Made by a program: the position numbers and the translations under genes. Positions 35,055 to 43,920 of a stretch of DNA of 64,000 bases are shown one piece after another. Source of the DNA: Marivita sp. GTDB lineage: Bacteria > Pseudomonadota > Alphaproteobacteria > Rhodobacterales > Rhodobacteraceae. The notes beneath the pieces are model-generated. The model worked only from the letters and a program-made list of their open reading frames with translations. It was not told the DNA's origin and did not search any database. The first letter of the stretch is position 1. The number at the start of each line of letters is the position of its first letter. The stretch covers positions 1-64,000 of the forward strand of contig NZ_JALEGT010000055.1 in the NCBI RefSeq assembly GCF_022763305.1, written 5' to 3'.

Positions 35055-35696
35055 TTACCCGTCGCGGGCTACCCCCTCGACAAGCGGGACAAAGCGAACG
35101 GGCCTCAATTCGTCGTAATCCAGACCGTCGGGGGTGCGTCGCACCCGGATCAGATGCTGCACGGCGTCCGATTGACCGACGGGCAGCACCATGATGCCCC
35201 CCACCTTGAGCTGCGCCAACAGCGGCCCGGGTGGGTCTTCTGCGGCGGCCGTGACAAGGATGCGGTCGAAGGGGGCCTGGTCCGGCAGACCGAAACTGCC
35301 ATCGGCAGTAAACGCGGTGACATTGGTCAGACCAAGCTGGTCGAAGACCTCGCGTGCCTCGCGCACCAGACGGGGATGGCGGTCGACGGTGTAGACGCGG
35401 CGGGCCAGCTGGCTCAGGATCGCGGCCTGGTAGCCCGAGCCTGTCCCCACCTCCAGCACCGTGTCGCGCGGGCTCACTTCCAGCGCCTGTGTCATCAGAC
35501 CCACAACCGAGGGCTGGCTGATGGTCTGGCCGCAGGCGATGGGCAGGGGCATGTCTTCATAGGCGCGTTCGGCGAAATAACCGCGAATGAAGGGCGCGCG
35601 GTCGATCTGCTCCATCGCGGTAAGAACGGCGGCATTGGTCACGCCACGAGAGCGAAGGGCATAGAGGAACTGCATCTTGAGTTCCGCATTCTCCAT
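35055..35696 (-). CDS. pcm: Protein-L-isoaspartate O-methyltransferase
   Basis: A 213-residue SAM-dependent enzyme repairing isoaspartyl residues in aged proteins. Motifs: [35 protein letters not shown] (residues ~31-65, active site), [15 protein letters not shown] (SAM), and GGIMVLPVG. It starts at an ATG overlapping the surE stop by one base (TGATG), so the pair is coupled. Length is normal. Confidence 0.95.
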   Translation of the reverse strand: MENAELKMQFLYALRSRGVTNAAVLTAMEQIDRAPFIRGYFAERAYEDMPLPIACGQTISQPSVVGLMTQALEVSPRDTVLEVGTGSGYQAAILSQLARRVYTVDRHPRLVREAREVFDQLGLTNVTAFTADGSFGLPDQAPFDRILVTAAAEDPPGPLLAQLKVGGIMVLPVGQSDAVQHLIRVRRTPDGLDYDELRPVRFVPLVEGVARDG

Positions 35697-36481
35697 CAGC
35701 GAAAGGCGTCCTGCATGGCGCTGAGCTGGTCCGAGGCGGTCAGGTCGGCGCGCATCGGTGTGATGCTGATATAGCCGGCAAGGTTCTCGGACGCATCGCT
35801 GCCCGGTGCGGTGGGCGCACGCTGGTCGCCGCCCTTGATCCAGAGAAAGCGGCGCCCAGATGGAGAGTTGTGCGGCTCGACGGAAAACCGCGTGCCTTCG
35901 CGGATGCCCTGTGGGGTGATCCGGGTGCCTTTCACCGCATCGGCCAGGACGGGCGGGAAGTTCACGTTGTAGAACAGGCGGTAGCCGGTCTGATCTTTCG
36001 GATCGTGGGCAAGAATCCGCCGAATGACTTCGGTCCCGTGGACCCGCGCGGCCTCGAACGGGTCGTCGGCCTGCGCATTGTCGGGGCCGTAATACTGCGA
36101 CAGCGCAATCGCCGGGATGCCCTGAAGTGCGGCTTCCATCGCGCCGCCCAGCGTGCCGGAATAGAGCGCGTTCTCGGCCGAGTTGTTGCCCCGGTTGACC
36201 CCGGAGAGAACCAGATCGGGGGGACAGTCGGCCATGACGTCATGCAGGCCCGCCAGCACACAATCCGCCGGGCTGCCTTCGGTGGCAAAGCGGCGGTCGC
36301 CCATTTCGCTGACCATCATCGGATGTGTGTAGCTGATGCAATGCCCGACGCCGGATTGTTCAAAGGCGGGGGCCACGGTCCAGACCTCGCCATCGGGGCC
36401 AGCGAGATCATGGGCGATCTCGGCCAACACTTTCAGCCCCGGTGCGTTGATCCCGTCGTCATTGGTGATGAGTATGCGCAT
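35696..36481 (-). CDS. surE: 5'/3'-nucleotidase SurE
   Basis: A 261-residue metal-dependent nucleotidase/exopolyphosphatase. It starts [16 protein letters not shown], which contains the two aspartates of the metal site, and has [24 protein letters not shown] and the Ser/Asn ligands. The ATG at 36481 is set by the motif position; the open frame runs 39 codons upstream without a ribosome site. It heads surE-pcm with nlpD 60 bp further. Confidence 0.95.
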   Translation of the reverse strand: MRILITNDDGINAPGLKVLAEIAHDLAGPDGEVWTVAPAFEQSGVGHCISYTHPMMVSEMGDRRFATEGSPADCVLAGLHDVMADCPPDLVLSGVNRGNNSAENALYSGTLGGAMEAALQGIPAIALSQYYGPDNAQADDPFEAARVHGTEVIRRILAHDPKDQTGYRLFYNVNFPPVLADAVKGTRITPQGIREGTRFSVEPHNSPSGRRFLWIKGGDQRAPTAPGSDASENLAGYISITPMRADLTASDQLSAMQDAFR

Positions 36482-36557
36482 CTGCTCTGCCTTGCTTTTG
36501 TCCTGAATAGGCCAAGCCCCGCCCTGCGGCAAGCATCCGCCGGTTTGGATCGGGCGC

Positions 36558-36602
36558 GGATTTTGCGTTGACGCAAAATCCCGGATGCGAGGGCGCATCC
36601 GG
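36558..36602. repeat. Tandem perfect hairpins between the SDR gene and surE
   Basis: GGATTTTGCGT-TG-ACGCAAAATCC (11-bp stem) is followed directly by CCGGATGCG-AGGG-CGCATCCGG (9-bp stem). The same design occurs at 57976-58017. No U-tract follows. Probably a transcription-ending or mobile REP-type element. Confidence 0.6.
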
Positions 36603-36610
36603 CCCCCGGC

Positions 36611-37267
36611 TCAATCGGCGAGGATCTCGGGCAAGAGCCGCGCCGCTTCATCGGCGGGCAGGGCCAGCGCGCTGCGGTCTTCGCCGGGAAAGAACCGGGC
36701 CCGCACATGGGTCGCCATCGGGTTTGGCGTGAGGATTTTGACCTTGGGCCCGATCGAGACCGTCTCGGCCTGCCAGGACCGCGCCAGCGCGATCTGCGCC
36801 GATTTGGTGGTGCCGTAATGGCCGAAGAATTTTTCGCCGCCATGCGGGTCGTCAAAGAACACCGCGCTGCCGTCGCGTTTCAGAAGCGGTGCAATATAGG
36901 GCACAAGATGGGACATCGCGTCGAGATTGATCGACACCGATTTTGCCCAGTCCTTCTGGTCGAGGTGATCCACGGGCGAAAGCGGCCCCGCGTGGATCGC
37001 CGTGTGCACCCAAAGCGAAATTTGGCCCCAGCGGTCATGTACCGAGCGGCAAAGCTGCGCCATCGCATCGGGCTTGGTGATGTCCATCGGCGCCAGCGTG
37101 GCGCTGCCGCCTTTGGACTGGATGCGGTCATCCAGCTCTTCCAGTCCGCCCACGGTGCGCGCGACGGCGATGATGTGATGCGTGTCGGCCAAGGCCTCTG
37201 CCAGCGCAAAGCCAAGACCGCGTGAAGCGCCGGTGACCAGCGCGAGAGGGCGAGTTGTGTCCGTCAT
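36611..37267 (-). CDS. Short-chain dehydrogenase/reductase lacking the catalytic Ser
   Basis: A 218-residue SDR-fold protein. The NAD(P)-binding motif TGASRGLGFALAEAL is at residues ~12-26 and Tyr-x3-Lys occurs as YGTTK. The serine expected 13 residues before the tyrosine is a phenylalanine (VFFDDPHGG), so it may be a non-catalytic or divergent member. SINLDAMSHL replaces the usual NxN region. The substrate is unknown. It is followed by the tandem hairpin element and then surE. Confidence 0.8.
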   Translation of the reverse strand: MTDTTRPLALVTGASRGLGFALAEALADTHHIIAVARTVGGLEELDDRIQSKGGSATLAPMDITKPDAMAQLCRSVHDRWGQISLWVHTAIHAGPLSPVDHLDQKDWAKSVSINLDAMSHLVPYIAPLLKRDGSAVFFDDPHGGEKFFGHYGTTKSAQIALARSWQAETVSIGPKVKILTPNPMATHVRARFFPGEDRSALALPADEAARLLPEILAD

Positions 37268-37379
37268 GTCCTGTCACATGCCTTTTTGCCGCCCCGCCCG
37301 CAAGAGGGCAGTGCTTGACTCAATGCTGCATTTGCAGAATTAACTGGGGCAAATATCAGAGACATGAGGGACATTCGCC

Positions 37380-37970
37380 ATGACATTGACGCAAGCTGCC
37401 TTGGGCAAGACCACTCTGTTCCGTCAGGCGCTGCTCGCGCTCGGCGGTGCGGCCTTCATCGCGGCGGCGACGCAGGTGTCGGTGCCGTTCTTTCCGGTTC
37501 CGATGACGCTGCAGACGCTGGCGATCCTGATCGTCGGCCTGAGCTTTGGCGCACGGCTCGGCACCGCGACGCTGGTGACCTATCTGGGCTACGGCGCAAT
37601 GGGTCTGCCGGTTTTCGCGGGCGGCATGAACGGTCTGGCCTTTGCCGGTCCGACCGCGGGCTTCCTTCTCGGCTTTGTCCTTATGGCGGGACTGGCCGGT
37701 CTGGCGGCGGATCGCGGTATCGCGAAGGGCTTTGTGTCGACCGCGCTGGTGACGCTGGTGCTGGCAGCACTTCTCTACATCCCCGGTATCGCGTGGCCGA
37801 TGGCGGTTGCGTCGGTGAGCGGCGTCGAGGCGGGCTGGGTCGGTCAGGAGATCGGCTATTACTGGGCCTACTTCATCGCGCCCTTCCTGATCGGTGATGC
37901 CGTCAAGGCGGTGATCGCGGCACTGGTGGTGACCGGGGCGTGGAAAGCGCTGGCGGCACGCCGCGCCTGA
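37380..37970 (+). CDS. bioY: Biotin transporter S component BioY
   Basis: A 196-residue membrane protein with six predicted helices, the substrate-binding unit of an ECF or stand-alone biotin uptake system. Signatures are VPFFPVPMTLQTLAIL, GLPVFAGG and GPTAGFLLGFVLMAGLAG. No bioM/bioN genes are adjacent, which is common in alphaproteobacteria where BioY works alone or with a shared module. I found no BioR-type TTATNNATAA box upstream. A strong terminator follows. Confidence 0.93.
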   Translation: MTLTQAALGKTTLFRQALLALGGAAFIAAATQVSVPFFPVPMTLQTLAILIVGLSFGARLGTATLVTYLGYGAMGLPVFAGGMNGLAFAGPTAGFLLGFVLMAGLAGLAADRGIAKGFVSTALVTLVLAALLYIPGIAWPMAVASVSGVEAGWVGQEIGYYWAYFIAPFLIGDAVKAVIAALVVTGAWKALAARRA

Positions 37971-37996
37971 TGGATTTTACCAGACGGTAAAAGATG

Positions 37997-38025
37997 CCCC
38001 CGTCGAGTGATCGGCGGGGGTTTTT
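37997..38025 (+). terminator. Rho-independent terminator after bioY
   Basis: CCCCCGTCGA pairs with TCGGCGGGGG (one G-T pair) around GTGA and is followed by TTTTT. Confidence 0.92.
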
Positions 38026-38032
38026 CTTTATG

Positions 38033-38103
38033 GAGAGGGGATTGGGGGCGCTGCCCCCGTCGCGCAAGCGCGACTCCCCCGAAGTATTTTCGAACCAGAG
38101 AAG
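38033..38103 (-). repeat. Rhodobacteraceae intergenic repeat (copy 1)
   Basis: Read on the minus strand it runs from CTTCTCTGGTTCGAAAATAC through CTTCGGGGGAG, a CGCGC-TTG-CGCG hairpin and GGGGGCAGCGCCCCC. The same backbone (CTTCTTTGG...AAAATACC...GGGG...GGGGGCAGCGCCCCC) recurs at 56655-56712. It lies between two convergent transcription units. Confidence 0.55.
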
Positions 38104-38104
38104 A

Positions 38105-38371
38105 TCAGGAGTTCGGCGCGGGCATGTCGATCCAATGCGCGGTGCCGTTGCGGGCCAGCGCCACGCGGCCGTCCTCGATGGCGACGACGGTCTGACCGTT
38201 CACGCGATCGCCGCGCGAGACGGTGGCTGTCTTGCCGCCGCGCAGTTTCAGCAGCGCCTGCGGGTCGCTCTGGCTGCCGAACGTGCCCAGCAGGGTCACG
38301 GAGTCGCCAAGGTCATTGGTGGTCTGGGTCGCCGTTGCGGCGACCTGGGGAGGGGTGGTGTCCTGTGCCAT
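38105..38371 (-). CDS. Small GspC/PilP-like domain protein
   Basis: An 88-residue protein. After a disordered Thr/Pro/Ala N terminus comes one compact domain with TLLGTFGSQSDPQALLKLRGGKTATVSRGDRVNGQTVVAI (residues ~26-66), which resembles the homology region of type II secretion GspC and pilus PilP proteins. There is no signal peptide or membrane helix, which is odd for those families. It is downstream of purF on the same strand, 97 bp away. Function unknown. Confidence 0.68.
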   Translation of the reverse strand: MAQDTTPPQVAATATQTTNDLGDSVTLLGTFGSQSDPQALLKLRGGKTATVSRGDRVNGQTVVAIEDGRVALARNGTAHWIDMPAPNS

Positions 38372-38468
38372 ATGTCACGGTCTGTTGTTGCGCCAGACCG
38401 GCCACATGGGCGCTTTTGCGGGCGATGAACAGGGGGTGCCCGCACCCTGCGCGGAAGGCTGCCGAGGG

Positions 38469-39926
38469 TTACTCGGCCGCCTTCATCTGGAAGCCTTTTT
38501 CCACCATGTCGGACGGTTTCACCGGGTATTCGCCCGAGAAACACGCGTCGCAATATTGCGGGGATTTGGCGTCGCGACCCGAGGCTTCGCCCACGGCGCG
38601 GTAGAGGCCGTCGAGCGAGATGAACTTGAGGCTGTCGACGCCGAGATGGTCGCGCATCTCGTCCTCGGACATGGTGGCGGCCAGCAGCTTTTCGCGCTGG
38701 GGCGTATCCACGCCGTAAAAACAGGGCCAGGCGGTGGGCGGGCTTGCGATGCGGAAATGCACCTCGGCGGCGCCGGCGTCGAGGATCATCTCCTTGATCT
38801 TGCGGCTGGTGGTGCCGCGCACCACGCTGTCATCCACCAGAACCACGCGTTTGCCCTTGATGAGCGCGCGGTTCACGTTGAGCTTGAGGCGCACGCCCAT
38901 GTTGCGGATCTGTTCGGTCGGCTCGATGAAGGTGCGGCCCATATACTGGTTGCGGATGATGCCCATTCCGTAGGGAATGCCCGACTCATGTGCATAGCCG
39001 ATGGCGGCGGGGGTGCCGCTGTCGGGCACCGGGCAGACCAGATCGGCCTCAATGGGGGTTTCGCGCGCCAGTTCCACACCGATCTGGCGGCGGGTTTCAT
39101 AGACGGAGCGGTCACCGATGATGCTGTCGGGGCGCGAGAAATAGACGTGCTCGAAGATGCAGAACCGGGATTTCTGCGGGCGGAAGGGACGGATCGACTC
39201 CACGCCGTGTTCGGCGGTGATGACCACCATTTCGCCCGGCTCGATCTCGCGGACATAGTCCGCGCCGATGATGTCGAGCCCGCAGGTTTCCGAGCTCAGA
39301 ACCCAGCCATCGCCGATCTTGCCCAGAACCAGCGGACGCACGCCCAGCGGGTCGCGCACGCCGATGAGCTTGGTGCGGGTCATCGCCACGACCGAGAACG
39401 CGCCTTCGACGCGGCGCAGCGCGTCTTCCATGCGTTCGGGGATGTTGCGCTGAAGCGAGCGGGCCATCAGGTGGATGATGCATTCGCTGTCCGACGAGCT
39501 CTGGAAGATCGAACCGCGTTCGATGAGTTCACGGCGCAGGGCTTCGGCATTGGTGATGTTGCCGTTATGGGCAATCGCCGCACCACCCATCGAGAACTCG
39601 CCGAAGAAGGGTTGCACGTCGCGGATCTGGGTCTGGCCCTTGGAGCCTGCCGTGGAATAGCGCACATGGCCGATGGCCAGTTCGCCGGGCAGGGTTTCCA
39701 TCAGCTTCTGGCTGGTGAAGTTGTCGCGCACATAGCCGAAGCGGCGCGCGCTGTTGAAGCCGTGATCGGGATGGTAGCTGACGATCCCTCCGGCCTCTTG
39801 CCCGCGATGCTGCAGGGCATGCAGGCCAAGGGCCACGAAATTCGCCGCGTCGGTCACGCCGACAACGCCGAAAATTCCGCATTCTTCCTTGAGTTTGTCG
39901 TCGTCGAACGGATGGGCGGGGGGCAT
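38469..39926 (-). CDS. purF: Amidophosphoribosyltransferase
   Basis: A 485-residue enzyme making 5-phosphoribosylamine from PRPP and glutamine, the first step of purine synthesis. The nucleophilic cysteine is Cys16 (KEECGIFGVVG), exposed after propeptide removal. Other motifs: HALQHRGQEAGGI, RYSTAG, and the PRPP loop VVLVDDSVVRGTTSRK. I use the ATG at 39926 (MPPAHPFDDDK). A TTG at 39941 with GGAG about six bases upstream is a real alternative, adding five residues. It follows cvpA, a classic purF neighbour. Confidence 0.95.
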   Translation of the reverse strand: MPPAHPFDDDKLKEECGIFGVVGVTDAANFVALGLHALQHRGQEAGGIVSYHPDHGFNSARRFGYVRDNFTSQKLMETLPGELAIGHVRYSTAGSKGQTQIRDVQPFFGEFSMGGAAIAHNGNITNAEALRRELIERGSIFQSSSDSECIIHLMARSLQRNIPERMEDALRRVEGAFSVVAMTRTKLIGVRDPLGVRPLVLGKIGDGWVLSSETCGLDIIGADYVREIEPGEMVVITAEHGVESIRPFRPQKSRFCIFEHVYFSRPDSIIGDRSVYETRRQIGVELARETPIEADLVCPVPDSGTPAAIGYAHESGIPYGMGIIRNQYMGRTFIEPTEQIRNMGVRLKLNVNRALIKGKRVVLVDDSVVRGTTSRKIKEMILDAGAAEVHFRIASPPTAWPCFYGVDTPQREKLLAATMSEDEMRDHLGVDSLKFISLDGLYRAVGEASGRDAKSPQYCDACFSGEYPVKPSDMVEKGFQMKAAE

Positions 39927-40046
39927 CTGGGTGTCGGACAAATCGGGACTCCGAATCCGTGGCAGCAGAGGATGCCCCCTCATAAGCGCCATGATCGCCA
40001 GTGTCACGAAACTATCATGGTTCCGCGACAGGTTGACTGATGTTTG

Positions 40047-40619
40047 TCAGGCGTCGCTGTCGCCGGGCGCATCGCAGACGCCCACCAGCGCCTCGTATTG
40101 CGCGGTGATCCAGCCAAGGGCCTGTTCGGGGTTCTGTTCCTCGATCTGGCCGGTGAAGCGGCTGAAGACCACGGCAGAGCGGCTGTCGTCGATCATCGCG
40201 ATGTCCTGCGAGGTGATGACCACTTCGTAGACGAAGAAGGCCACCGCGACGAGCAGGATGCCGCGCGCCACACCGAAGAGAAATCCGAGCGCCTGATCGA
40301 CGCCGCCCAGGGCCGAGCGTTGCACGATGGTGGAAAAGAGCGGGGTGAAGAACGACATGATCACCAGCGCCACGGTGAAGACAGCCGCGGAGCCGCCGAT
40401 CACGCTGAGCTCGCAACTGCCGGACATGAATTCGCCGATGACCGGGATTTCCGTCATCAGGGGGCGCACCTGCGGGCCGAACATGAAACCCAGCACGGCG
40501 GCGGCGACCCAGCCCAGGATGGCCATGGCTTCGCGCACGATCCCGCGCGAGTAGGCCAGAAGCGCAGACAGAACGATGACGACGGCGACAACGCCGTCAA
40601 TAATGGTGAACCCTTCCAT
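40047..40619 (-). CDS. cvpA: CvpA-family membrane protein
   Basis: A 190-residue inner-membrane protein with four predicted helices (starting MEGFTIIDGVVAVVIVLSALLAYSRG). CvpA is needed for colicin V production in E. coli and in many bacteria sits before purF, as here; envelope stress roles have been proposed. The C-terminal tail is acidic. It starts 33 bp after the radA stop. Confidence 0.92.
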   Translation of the reverse strand: MEGFTIIDGVVAVVIVLSALLAYSRGIVREAMAILGWVAAAVLGFMFGPQVRPLMTEIPVIGEFMSGSCELSVIGGSAAVFTVALVIMSFFTPLFSTIVQRSALGGVDQALGFLFGVARGILLVAVAFFVYEVVITSQDIAMIDDSRSAVVFSRFTGQIEEQNPEQALGWITAQYEALVGVCDAPGDSDA

Positions 40620-40652
40620 CGGTCCCTTGCCCTTCTTTTTACACGGATGGCG

Positions 40653-42020
40653 CTACCCTGCGCCGAACACGTCACCCACAAAACTGGCCAGAGCGTCGAT
40701 CTCGGTGGCCGCGATCCCGTCGCGGGGGACCGATGTTCCACCCTTTGGCACTATCGCGGCGGTAAAACCAAGTTTTTGCGCTTCTTTCAACCGATTTTCG
40801 GTTTGTCCCACCGGGCGCAGCGCGCCGGAGAGGCTGATTTCGCCAAAGACCACGGTTTCGGCAGGCAGCGCGATGTCTTCGCGGGCCGACAGGATCGCTG
40901 CGGCGACGGCCAGATCGGCGGCGGGTTCGCTGACTTTCATGCCGCCGGCCACGTTGAGATAGACATCCAGCCCGGCAAAGGGGATGCCGCAGCGCGCTTC
41001 GAGCACGGCAAGGATCATGGCAAGGCGGCCACCATCCCAACCGACAACAGAGCGGCGTGGCTGGCTGTGTGGCGTGGGGGCCACAAGCGCCTGGAATTCC
41101 ACCAGAACAGGGCGCGTGCCTTCGATCCCGGCAAAGACCGCCGATCCGGGGGACGGATCGCCGCGTTCGCTCAGGAAAAGTGCGGAGGGATTCGCAACCT
41201 CGGACAGGCCCCCGCCGGTCATCTCGAAGACGCCGATTTCATCCGCCGGGCCAAAGCGGTTCTTGACGGCGCGCAGGATGCGGAATTGGTGGCCGCGTTC
41301 GCCTTCGAAATAGAGCACGGTGTCGACCATGTGTTCGACCACGCGGGGGCCGGCGATCTGGCCATCCTTGGTGACATGGCCGACCATGATCACCGAGGTG
41401 CCGCGGCGTTTGGCAAAGCTGGTCAGCTCATGCGCCGAGGCGCGCACCTGGGCCACGCTGCCGGGGGCGGAGGCGACGTTGTCGGCCCACATGGTCTGGA
41501 TCGAGTCGATGATGGCGAGATCCGGCTTTTCGTTTTCCAGCGTCGTCAGAATGTCGCGCAGGTTGGTTTCGGTCGCCAGTTTCACCGGCGCGTCGCGCAG
41601 ACCCAGACGGGCCGCGCGCATGCGCACCTGGGCGCTGGCCTCTTCGCCCGAGATGTAGACGACCTTGAGCCCGGCACGGGCAAAGGCGGCGGCGGCCTGC
41701 AGAAGAAGCGTCGATTTGCCGATGCCGGGATCGCCGCCGACCAGCAGGGCAGAGGCGGGGACAAGCCCGCCGCCCAGCACGCGGTCCAGCTCGTCCAGAC
41801 CCGAGGTTGTGCGGGGTGGGGGCGCTTCGTTGCCCGAGAGATCGCTTAACGGCAGGGACCGGCCCTTTGATGCGCCCAGCGTCCTGGCGGCGGGACCGGC
41901 GGCCAGCGGCACCTCTTCCACGATGGAGTTCCATTCGCCGCAGGCGTCGCAGCGGCCCGACCATTTGGTGGTCGTGTTGCCGCAGGATTGGCAGACAAAG
42001 GATGCAGAGGATTTCGCCAT
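40653..42020 (-). CDS. radA: DNA repair protein RadA
   Basis: A 455-residue RecA-like ATPase that aids branch migration in recombinational repair. An N-terminal zinc finger (CQSCGNTTTKWSGRCDACGEW), Walker A GGDPGIGKST, the RadA-specific KNRFG motif and a C-terminal Lon-protease-like domain (LDVYLNVAGGMKVSEPAADLAVA) are present in order. The ATG at 42020 starts at the zinc finger. The frame begins 12 codons earlier without support. Confidence 0.96.
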   Translation of the reverse strand: MAKSSASFVCQSCGNTTTKWSGRCDACGEWNSIVEEVPLAAGPAARTLGASKGRSLPLSDLSGNEAPPPRTTSGLDELDRVLGGGLVPASALLVGGDPGIGKSTLLLQAAAAFARAGLKVVYISGEEASAQVRMRAARLGLRDAPVKLATETNLRDILTTLENEKPDLAIIDSIQTMWADNVASAPGSVAQVRASAHELTSFAKRRGTSVIMVGHVTKDGQIAGPRVVEHMVDTVLYFEGERGHQFRILRAVKNRFGPADEIGVFEMTGGGLSEVANPSALFLSERGDPSPGSAVFAGIEGTRPVLVEFQALVAPTPHSQPRRSVVGWDGGRLAMILAVLEARCGIPFAGLDVYLNVAGGMKVSEPAADLAVAAAILSAREDIALPAETVVFGEISLSGALRPVGQTENRLKEAQKLGFTAAIVPKGGTSVPRDGIAATEIDALASFVGDVFGAG

Positions 42021-42077
42021 GACGACGCTTGTGGCGCAAGCCGTGCGGGCCTGCAAGCTGTGCCGTAGGGCCGGACG

Positions 42078-42923
42078 TTATTCGGCAGCGCGCCGCGCGA
42101 GAAGGGCCACGATCCGGTTGTCGTCATTGTCGGGGAAATCGGGCGGTTCGTCCCATTGGTCCGAGACCTCGCGCAGGCTCTGGGTCTTGCGCGGTGGCAC
42201 GGTTGGAGCGCTGTCCTTGTCGAAGAGTTCCGGCAGGATGTCGGACAATTCCGCCTGCAGGCGGTCAAGCTGGGCCTTGGCGACGCTTTCCTCAAGCTCG
42301 ACCTTGTCGATCCAGACGCGCATCTCGGCTGCCGAGGCCTTGGCACTGTCGAGGCGGGTGTTGAAGTCCTCAATCTCCTGTTGGCGCTGGATCAGGAAAT
42401 CGCGGGCGCGCTCGAGGCTGCTGTCGGAATAGGTGCTGGCCAGGTCGCGCGAGATATGGCTCATCTGGCTTGCGATTTCGAGCACCGATGGCTCCAGTTC
42501 CGCCAGGTCGGGGTGATCGCGCAGATAGGCCATCCGTTCGCGCACCGAATCAAATTCGGATTTCAGCCGGAACGCGCCCTCGCGGTCAGCCGCATGCGCA
42601 GCCCGATAGGCCCGTGCCACGTCTTCCATTCCGATGTGGAAGCGGCGATGCGAGGTTTCGAGTGCCATGATCCGGGCATTTGCGGGCAGAAACGCGCACA
42701 AACCGATCAGCAGCGCCGTTCCCCCGATCTGCACAATCTGTCCGGCCTGAGGGTAGCCGACACCCCCAAATGTTGCGGTCATTTCCAGCCATGGCGCGTA
42801 TCCAAAGGCGCAGGCCAGCGTATATCCAAGCGCCCCAAGACCCAGCAGCGCCACGGACAGAAACATCACCCGCTGCAGGACCCAACCCGTCGAAACAACG
42901 AGCGACCGCATCGCACCAACCAT
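42078..42923 (-). CDS. Two-helix membrane protein with a long coiled coil
   Basis: A 281-residue protein. Two hydrophobic helices lie at about residues 15-40 and 58-78 (LLIGLCAFLPANA), followed by an extended alpha-helical, charged region (~85-235) with heptad-like patterns (ERARDFLIQRQQEIEDFNTRLDSAK...) and an acidic C terminus. I do not recognise a family; Rhodobacteraceae homologues are sometimes labelled DNA repair proteins because of their place next to radA, which I cannot support. Start at 42923 follows a GGGGG stretch; 42911 is also possible. Confidence 0.72.
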   Translation of the reverse strand: MVGAMRSLVVSTGWVLQRVMFLSVALLGLGALGYTLACAFGYAPWLEMTATFGGVGYPQAGQIVQIGGTALLIGLCAFLPANARIMALETSHRRFHIGMEDVARAYRAAHAADREGAFRLKSEFDSVRERMAYLRDHPDLAELEPSVLEIASQMSHISRDLASTYSDSSLERARDFLIQRQQEIEDFNTRLDSAKASAAEMRVWIDKVELEESVAKAQLDRLQAELSDILPELFDKDSAPTVPPRKTQSLREVSDQWDEPPDFPDNDDNRIVALLARRAAE

Positions 42924-43076
42924 CGAAAACCCCCAAGTAACCACGTAATTCTTGGCAACATGAGCGACTTTATGCCGAAGCCCGTGGTGGACATACTGTT
43001 TTTTAACGATTTTTCCGACAGCGCGCGGATGTGTGAACAATCGGCATCATTTCGGAAGTTTGTTTCGAAAGCGTGA

Positions 43077-43517
43077 TCAATCGCGGCGATGACGGCTTTC
43101 GACGAGGCTGAGCACCAGCGATGTAAGGATGCAGCCTGTGAACAGGTATAGGCCCCAGGCGGTTTCAATCCGTCCGATGCCGATGCCTTTGACGATGGTG
43201 ATGTAGAGCGCGATCAGGAACACATCCGCCATCGCCAGTTTGCCCATCAGCGACAGCGCGGGCAGGGCACCTGCGCCCACGGCTCCGAACTGCACAAGGG
43301 CAAGCCCCACGGTTTTCACGTAAGGTGCCACCAACGCAAAGAGCGCAACCAGCAGCGCCAGCAGGATATCCGTGTCCCAAAGCGCCTGCAGACCGGTCAG
43401 AACGCTGATCTCGTTCAGGCCAAAGAGCGGCAGGACACCTGCGCGCATCAGTGGCGCGGCCCAGGCGACGGGGTAGAGCATCAGCAGCGCGAGGTTGATC
43501 CACCGAAGCGCCGCCAT
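43077..43517 (-). CDS. Paraquat-inducible protein A-like membrane protein
   Basis: A 146-residue protein with four predicted helices, equivalent to one PqiA domain (LMYPVAWAAPLMRAGVLPLFGLNEISVLTGLQALW near the N terminus, residues ~12-48; ETAWGLYLFTGC near the C terminus). PqiA proteins function with MCE proteins in lipid transport; none is nearby. It starts 3 nt after the stop of the upstream membrane-protein gene, so they are coupled. Confidence 0.82.
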   Translation of the reverse strand: MAALRWINLALLMLYPVAWAAPLMRAGVLPLFGLNEISVLTGLQALWDTDILLALLVALFALVAPYVKTVGLALVQFGAVGAGALPALSLMGKLAMADVFLIALYITIVKGIGIGRIETAWGLYLFTGCILTSLVLSLVESRHRRD

Positions 43518-43520
43518 GCT

Positions 43521-43907
43521 CTAGAGCCGGGTTGCGAACCAGAGACCGAGATAGGCAACCAGTCCCAAAAGGTGCAGGACGTCGATCCAGCGCCAGCGCC
43601 GTTGCGGCATGGCAAGGCTGGTGGCGAACACGGCCGAGGCGAACAGGGGGAGCATCACTCCGCCGCCTGCGGCCTGCGCCCGGGCGATCTCGGCGTAAAG
43701 CGGCGCGCTCGTGAGGTTCAGCGCAGGGGCGAAGCTTGCAAAGATGGCGGCGGTCGAGATCAGCAGGGCCAGACCCGCAGGCAGGCGGGCCAGTCCACCC
43801 CCGACGACAAGCCGGAGCAGGGCAAGGACGGCAAGCACTTCGAAGAAGACGAAGCGCTGGACGAAGATGAAGGCGATCAGGACCGGGGATGGTTCGAAAA
43901 AGCTCAT
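43521..43907 (-). CDS. Four-helix membrane protein of unknown function
   Basis: A 128-residue hydrophobic protein with four predicted helices and a Trp-rich loop near the end (MPQRRWRWIDVLHLLGL). I do not recognise it. It starts 13 nt after the alr stop and is coupled to the PqiA-like gene downstream, so it belongs to the alr operon. Confidence 0.7.
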   Translation of the reverse strand: MSFFEPSPVLIAFIFVQRFVFFEVLAVLALLRLVVGGGLARLPAGLALLISTAAIFASFAPALNLTSAPLYAEIARAQAAGGGVMLPLFASAVFATSLAMPQRRWRWIDVLHLLGLVAYLGLWFATRL

Positions 43908-43920
43908 ACCCGCCGCCCCG

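Noticed and set aside
37268-37379. BioR operator before bioY
   Set aside because: No TTATNNATAA palindrome is present; only CTGCATTTGCAG, which is too short to interpret.
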